Shown piece by piece: positions 6,654 through 10,054 of a DNA stretch of 10,054 nucleotides (its first letter is position 1; every line of letters begins with the position of its first letter). Below the pieces are notes generated by a model that saw only the letters and a list, made by a program, of their open reading frames with translations, had not been told where the DNA came from and made no database searches. Origin of the DNA: Acidobacteriota bacterium. Lineage in GTDB: Bacteria; Acidobacteriota; Terriglobia; Terriglobales; Acidobacteriaceae. The translations under genes were made by a program, and so were the position numbers. Where the stretch lies: NCBI GenBank assembly GCA_021778815.1, contig JAJYBW010000101.1, positions 1 to 10,054 of the forward strand, given 5' to 3'.

Positions 6654-7640
6654 ATGAAGCTCACCCCCGGCAAACTGGCCGGCATGAAAGCGCTCTCGGA
6701 TGAACGTGGCGTGATCGCCGCCGCCGCCATGGATCAACGCGGTTCCCTGCAAAAGTCTCTGGCCAAGGAAAAAGGCGCGCCGGTCGACGACCATGCATTG
6801 ATTGAATTCAAGACCCTGGTGACCGAAGTCCTCACCCACCACGCCTCGGCAATTCTGCTCGATCCGGAATACGGACTGCCCGCCGCCCAGCACACCAACG
6901 GCAAGGGGCTGCTGCTGGCCTACGAGAAGACCGGCTACGACGCCGCCACCCCCGGCCGCCTGCCCGACCTGCTCGATCACTGGTCGGTGCGCAGAATTCA
7001 GCATGAGGGCGCGAATGCGGTTAAGCTGCTGCTCTACTACACCCCGTTTGAGAAGAAAGACATCAACGACGTCAAGTATGCGTTCATTGAACGCGTCGGC
7101 GACGAGTGCCGTGCGCATGACATTGCTTTCTTCCTGGAAATCGTCGGCTACGACGCTGATGGCGGCGATGAAAAGTCCGTTGCCTATGCCAAAAAGAAGC
7201 CGGAAATCGTGACCCAGGCCACCAAGGATTTCAGCGATGAAAAATTCGGCGTCGACGTCCTTAAAATGGAAGTCCCCATCCAGATGGAGTTCGTCGCCGG
7301 CACCAAGGCCTTCAAAGGCACCGCTGCCTACACCAGGGAAGAAGCGCTTGCGCTGTTCCGCAAAGCAGCGGAAGCATCCAGCAAGCCCTTCATTTATCTG
7401 TCCGCCGGCGTCTCCAATCCCGTCTTCATTGAAACCCTGGAGCTGGCCGCCGAATCCGGCGCCAAGTTCAACGGCGTGCTGTGCGGCCGCGCCACCTGGA
7501 AGGACGGCATTCCCATTTACGCCAAGCAGGGTGCCAAGGCCTTTGAAAATTGGCTGAAGGATGAAGGCGTTCGCAACATTGAAAATGTCAACACCGCGCT
7601 CAAGGCAGCCACTCCGTGGCATGAACGCTTCGGCATGTAA
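6654..7640 (+). CDS. lacD: LacD-type class I aldolase (tagatose 1,6-bisphosphate aldolase family)
   Basis: 328-residue TIM-barrel aldolase that cleaves a ketohexose 1,6-bisphosphate to dihydroxyacetone phosphate and glyceraldehyde 3-phosphate. Family features: GVIAAAAMDQRGSL near the N-terminus, LLDPEYGLPA at ~68-77, NAVKLLLYY around K123, FFLEIVGYDADG with a conserved Glu at ~162, and VDVLKMEVP with K204 at the position of the Schiff-base lysine of the LacD family. GVSNPVFIETLELA and NGVLCGRATWKDG form the C-terminal phosphate-binding side. Full length for the family. There is no lac/tagatose operon, PTS component or kinase beside it: it sits between rph and hrcA and ends in its own terminator. 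LacD enzymes are known to accept fructose 1,6-bisphosphate as well, so a glycolytic or gluconeogenic role is possible (inference). The leader from 6509 has TAAAAT at 6548-6553 as a weak -10 candidate. The symbol reflects the family, not proven substrate. Confidence 0.88.
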   Translation: MKLTPGKLAGMKALSDERGVIAAAAMDQRGSLQKSLAKEKGAPVDDHALIEFKTLVTEVLTHHASAILLDPEYGLPAAQHTNGKGLLLAYEKTGYDAATPGRLPDLLDHWSVRRIQHEGANAVKLLLYYTPFEKKDINDVKYAFIERVGDECRAHDIAFFLEIVGYDADGGDEKSVAYAKKKPEIVTQATKDFSDEKFGVDVLKMEVPIQMEFVAGTKAFKGTAAYTREEALALFRKAAEASSKPFIYLSAGVSNPVFIETLELAAESGAKFNGVLCGRATWKDGIPIYAKQGAKAFENWLKDEGVRNIENVNTALKAATPWHERFGM

Positions 7641-7668
7641 GCTCGCACCCTCGCCTGAAAGGCACCAC

Positions 7669-7706
7669 CAGCGGGACCGCATACCATGTGCGGTCCTGCT
7701 GCTTTT
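7669..7706 (+). terminator. Rho-independent terminator after the aldolase gene
   Basis: GGACCGCA (7674-7681) pairs perfectly with TGCGGTCC (7689-7696) around a seven-base loop. The stem extends through a G-T wobble into CAGC (7669-7672) with GCTG (7698-7701), about 13 pairs in all, followed by CTTTT. It lies 29 bases after the aldolase stop and before the hrcA promoter, so it separates the two transcription units. The U-run is short. Confidence 0.8.
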
Positions 7707-7782
7707 GGATCAGGCCGGGATTTCATCGCAGCAAAAATGACTTCACGCGATACAACTCGCAGCCTCCCGCGCAAATCACGTC

Positions 7783-7811
7783 TTGACTTCGCACCGGCTT
7801 GTTCCTACAGT
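7783..7811 (+). promoter_or_regulatory. Sigma70-type promoter of hrcA
   Basis: TTGACT (7783-7788), a 17-base spacer, and TACAGT (7806-7811) make a good housekeeping promoter, the best in the window. The -10 box ends six bases before the ATG at 7818, so the usual initiation distance places the RNA 5' end at about the start codon. I see no CIRCE inverted repeat (TTAGCACTC-N9-GAGTGCTAA) on or near it. Confidence 0.75.
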
Positions 7812-7817
7812 CGCAGT

Positions 7818-8951
7818 ATGGACGTGAACCGGTCTGGCAACGACGGGACAGGCAGTGATTCCGCGGGAGAACCAACCGAAGCACTCCCCATGGGACCACG
7901 CAAAGCCCTGGTCCTGACCGCCATCGTCGAAAATTACATTGCCACCGGAGATCCGGTGGCGTCGCAGGCCATCGCGCGCCAGCAGAATCGCGAAGGCATG
8001 AGCGCGGCGACCGTTCGCAATGTGATGGCGGACCTGTCTGAAGCCGGCTACCTGGAACAGCCGCACACCTCGGCTGGAAGGATTCCTACCGCCCAGGCTT
8101 TTCGTTATTACGTGGAGCAACTGCTGCGCCGCAAATCTTCCCCGCACCGGGCATTGTCCCAACCGACGCAGGAACAGATTGAAGAGAGCTTCAGCGGCGT
8201 CGCCAGCGCCACCGATTTTTTCGCGCGCACGTCGCATATTCTGGCGCTGCTTTCCGGCGGCGTAGGGGTAGGACTGGGAGTGCCGATCGCCTCCGCGGAT
8301 TGGGAACTGCTGGAACACGTCCACTTTGCGCGGCTGGGGAATGCTCGCGTGCTGACCGTCCTGGTGACCACGGCAGGCGTGGTGCGCGACCGGCTGCTCA
8401 CGCTCGAACACGATCTGTCTCCGTCCGAGCTTGAAACCGCCGCCAACTATTTGAATCAAAATTTCCACGGGTGGGGACTGGAAAGCATTCGCAAGGAACT
8501 GACCCACCGCATGGATCACGAACGCCGGGAGTATGACCAGGTTCTCTGCTCGCTGGAACTGTGGGCAAAAGGCGCGATGAACCCAAGCGGAGACCGCAAC
8601 GGCCAGGAAAAGTCCATCTTTGTCGACGGCGTCGCCAACCTGATGGCAACTGAAGCTGACCAGAGAAATCTGCGGCAGATTTTTCTCGCCCTGGAAGAGA
8701 AGCAGCGCATCATCGACCTGCTCAACGCCTATGTCGACAGCAAGCAGCCCTCGGTGCGCGTGGTCGTCGGCCTGGAAGAAAGCATTCCCGAGATGCGCGA
8801 CCTGGTGCTGATCGCCGCCCCGGCCCGCCGGGGTGCAGAACACCTGGGAACGGTCGCCGTCATTGGGCCCACTCGCATGCAATATGCCAGCGCCATCGGT
8901 ACCGTCACGTATGTCGCCGATCTGTTTGGGCGCTGGGCGACTCAGCCGTAA
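7818..8951 (+). CDS. hrcA: Heat-inducible transcription repressor HrcA
   Basis: 377-residue repressor of chaperone genes. The N-terminal winged helix (~25-100) carries AIVENYIATGDPVAS (35-49), MSAATVRNVMADLSEAGYLE (61-80) and the signature PHTSAGRIPT (82-91). The C-terminal region has the family's VDGVANLM, LEEKQRIIDLL and the closing GTVAVIGPTRMQYASAIGTVTYVADL. By family, HrcA binds CIRCE operators and is kept active by GroEL. The start at 7818 was chosen because a good promoter ends six bases before it, which would make the message leaderless. There is no Shine-Dalgarno sequence. It gives a polar 24-residue extension before the usual HrcA N-terminus. A later Met at 7890 would match the common family length (about 350), but it too has no ribosome site and the frame is open upstream to 7686. 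grpE and dnaJ follow in the same direction, consistent with a heat-shock cluster. Confidence 0.93.
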   Translation: MDVNRSGNDGTGSDSAGEPTEALPMGPRKALVLTAIVENYIATGDPVASQAIARQQNREGMSAATVRNVMADLSEAGYLEQPHTSAGRIPTAQAFRYYVEQLLRRKSSPHRALSQPTQEQIEESFSGVASATDFFARTSHILALLSGGVGVGLGVPIASADWELLEHVHFARLGNARVLTVLVTTAGVVRDRLLTLEHDLSPSELETAANYLNQNFHGWGLESIRKELTHRMDHERREYDQVLCSLELWAKGAMNPSGDRNGQEKSIFVDGVANLMATEADQRNLRQIFLALEEKQRIIDLLNAYVDSKQPSVRVVVGLEESIPEMRDLVLIAAPARRGAEHLGTVAVIGPTRMQYASAIGTVTYVADLFGRWATQP

Positions 8952-9041
8952 CCGATTGCAGCGTAAGCCTCTGGCGTGATGATGATTTCCAGGTTTCACG
9001 AGCCGCCCTCGACTTTTGGTCCCCGCTCTTCTCCGACTGGT

Positions 9042-9192
9042 TACAATAGAGAGAAGGAGTAGGGGGATCGGCATCCCGCAGAGATGACGCGTTTCGCGCA
9101 TCCCAAGCATCTCTTACTTGAGAGCCTGGACTGCGGGGGCTTGGCACAACGATTTGCCCCGCACCGCATTCCACCAACTGACAAGAAAAATT
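9042..9192 (+). promoter_or_regulatory. Possible promoter and structured leader of grpE
   Basis: The hrcA-grpE gap holds TACAAT (9042-9047), within the same TTACAATAGA seen before rph. A purine-rich AGAAGGAG follows at about 9052-9059 but has no start codon at a suitable distance. Two hairpins come next: GGGAT/ATCCC at 9064-9077 around a CGGC loop, and GAGATG (9081-9086) pairing with CATCTC (9108-9113). I see no clear -35 box. The region may be a leader of roughly 140 bases for grpE or simply spacer between cotranscribed genes. Confidence 0.35.
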
Positions 9193-9795
9193 ATGCGACA
9201 CGACGAAACATCCAAGTCGGGCAGGACAACCCACTCAATGAAGAACGAAAAGGAAACGCCCGCGCCGGCTCCGACAGTTGAAACTGTGGAACCGGAATCC
9301 GCTCCCGTCGTCACCTTTGACGCCGCCGCTGCACCGGCAGAGCTCGAGCGCCTGCAGGCAGAACGCGACCAGCTCTTCGACCGCCTGGCACGGCTGCAGG
9401 CTGAATTCGATAATTATCGCAAACGCGAAACGCGTGAGCGCGCTGAATATCGCGACTATGCCCTGATCAATACCGTGGAGCAGTTTCTTCCTGTCCTCGA
9501 TAATTTTCAGCTGGCCCTCAGCACCCAAAGCACAGCTGAGCAACTTCGCTCCGGCGTCGAACTGATTGTCCGCCAGATGGGGGAAGTTCTCCGCTCCCTG
9601 GGTGTACAGCCAATTCCCACGGTCGAAACGCAATTCGATCCCCGCGTCCATGAAGCCATTGAAATGGTCGAACGCGAAGATCTGCCCGATCATCAGGTGA
9701 TGGACGAAGTCCGCCGCGGCTATACCCTGCGCGACCGCTTGCTGCGTCCTGCCTTGGTTCGAGTTGCCACCAATCCCAAACAGAAAACAGCATGA
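9193..9795 (+). CDS. grpE: Nucleotide exchange factor GrpE
   Basis: 201-residue cochaperone that releases ADP from DnaK. After a polar, low-complexity N-terminus (~1-50), a long helix begins at AELERLQAERDQLFDRLARL, continues through AEFDNYRKRETRERAEY, and is followed by VEQFLPVLDNFQLAL. The C-terminal beta domain shows the family signature around FDPRVHEAIEMVE and DEVRRGYTLRDRLLRPALVRVA. The frame is open upstream to 9118. ATG 9193 is chosen as the first plausible start, with a weak purine-rich GACAAGAAAAA just before it. ATG 9238, with AGGA eleven bases upstream, is a fair alternative and removes only 15 non-conserved residues. The stop overlaps the dnaJ start by four bases (ATGA), so the two are translationally coupled. 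No dnaK lies between them. Confidence 0.93.
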   Translation: MRHDETSKSGRTTHSMKNEKETPAPAPTVETVEPESAPVVTFDAAAAPAELERLQAERDQLFDRLARLQAEFDNYRKRETRERAEYRDYALINTVEQFLPVLDNFQLALSTQSTAEQLRSGVELIVRQMGEVLRSLGVQPIPTVETQFDPRVHEAIEMVEREDLPDHQVMDEVRRGYTLRDRLLRPALVRVATNPKQKTA

Positions 9796-10054
9796 GTCCA
9801 ACTGCCCGCGTGATTAAAGCCGATTATTACGAAGTCCTCAATGTGGAGCGCACCGCCTCTGACCAGGAGCTGAAGAGCGCCTATCGCAAACTCGCCATGC
9901 AACATCATCCGGATCGCAATCCGGACGATCCTGCCGCCGAAGATAAGTTCAAACAGGCGAGCGAGGCCTACCAGATTTTGTCCGATCCGGACAAGCGCGC
10001 CGCCTACGATCGCTTCGGCCACGCCGGTGTCAGCAATGGCGCTGGAGATGCCAG
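9792..10054 (+). CDS. dnaJ: Chaperone DnaJ, N-terminal part (runs off the right edge)
   Basis: The first 87 residues are visible. They form a J domain: DYYEVLNVERTASDQELKSA (11-30), YRKLAMQHHPDRNPDD with the essential HPD at 39-41, and FKQASEAYQILSDPDKRAAYDRFG (53-76). The start of a Gly-rich linker follows (GVSNGAG). The HPD loop stimulates the ATPase of DnaK. The rest, including any zinc-finger region, lies beyond the window, so full-length DnaJ versus a shorter CbpA-like protein cannot be decided with certainty; the position directly after grpE favours DnaJ. The ATG at 9792 overlaps the grpE stop in ATGA, a typical coupling junction. The GTG at 9810 or the later Met would remove the start of the J domain and are unlikely. 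Confidence 0.9.
   Translation, partial: MSPTARVIKADYYEVLNVERTASDQELKSAYRKLAMQHHPDRNPDDPAAEDKFKQASEAYQILSDPDKRAAYDRFGHAGVSNGAGDA

Noticed and set aside
7879..7885. AGCACTC half-site resembling CIRCE inside the start of hrcA
   Set aside because: No matching GAGTGCT arm lies nine bases downstream.
9084..9281. 65-codon open frame in the grpE leader as an upstream peptide gene
   Set aside because: The purine-rich AGAAGGAG is about 24 bases from its ATG, too far, and it overlaps the grpE coding region with no conserved content.
5621..9801. Long open frames on the minus strand opposite rph, lacD, hrcA and grpE (5621-6499, 6468-7682, 7776-9110, 9235-9801)
   Set aside because: They mirror the codon pattern of the plus-strand genes. 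They show no recognisable domains and no ribosome sites that I could see, and the plus-strand proteins are unmistakable.

Overview
The window is a GC-rich, densely coded stretch of bacterial chromosome with eight genes, seven of them complete. Gene content and style point to a Gram-negative soil-type bacterium, most plausibly an acidobacterium: a periplasmic quinohaemoprotein, a sigma54-type two-component system, class I LacD-type aldolase, RNase PH, and an hrcA-grpE-dnaJ cluster without dnaK between. This placement is an inference from gene style. There is no rRNA or other phylogenetic marker to fix it. I see no mobile element, tRNA, CRISPR array or long repeat.

Layout: (1) 1-199 is non-coding, then a rightward gene (200-2011) encodes an exported cytochrome c / PQQ beta-propeller dehydrogenase of the polyvinyl-alcohol-dehydrogenase type. 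(2) 2012-2242 is a convergent gap with no clear terminator. (3) A leftward operon (5271 down to 2243) encodes a soluble histidine kinase, an NtrC-type sigma54 activator whose start overlaps the kinase stop, and a small third protein. That protein looks like a degenerate receiver joined to a degenerate kinase H-box helix. (4) 5272-5761 is a divergent 490-bp gap holding the regulatory regions of the kinase operon and rph, including a pure pyrimidine tract. (5) Rightward: rph (RNase PH), then a lacD-like aldolase closed by a good hairpin terminator. (6) Rightward heat-shock group: hrcA, grpE and the start of dnaJ, which overlaps grpE by an ATGA junction and runs off the right edge.

How the parts work together: the kinase should phosphorylate the receiver Asp of the NtrC-type protein, which then drives sigma54 promoters elsewhere. 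The third protein could modulate that exchange (inference). HrcA is the heat-shock repressor. GrpE and DnaJ are the exchange factor and J-domain partner of DnaK, whose gene is not between them here. RNase PH and the aldolase are housekeeping enzymes.

The observations most worth a second look are the pseudo-receiver/pseudo-H-box protein, the probable leaderless start of hrcA (with similar, weaker arrangements at rph and the quinoprotein gene), and the dnaK-less, apparently CIRCE-less hrcA-grpE-dnaJ arrangement.
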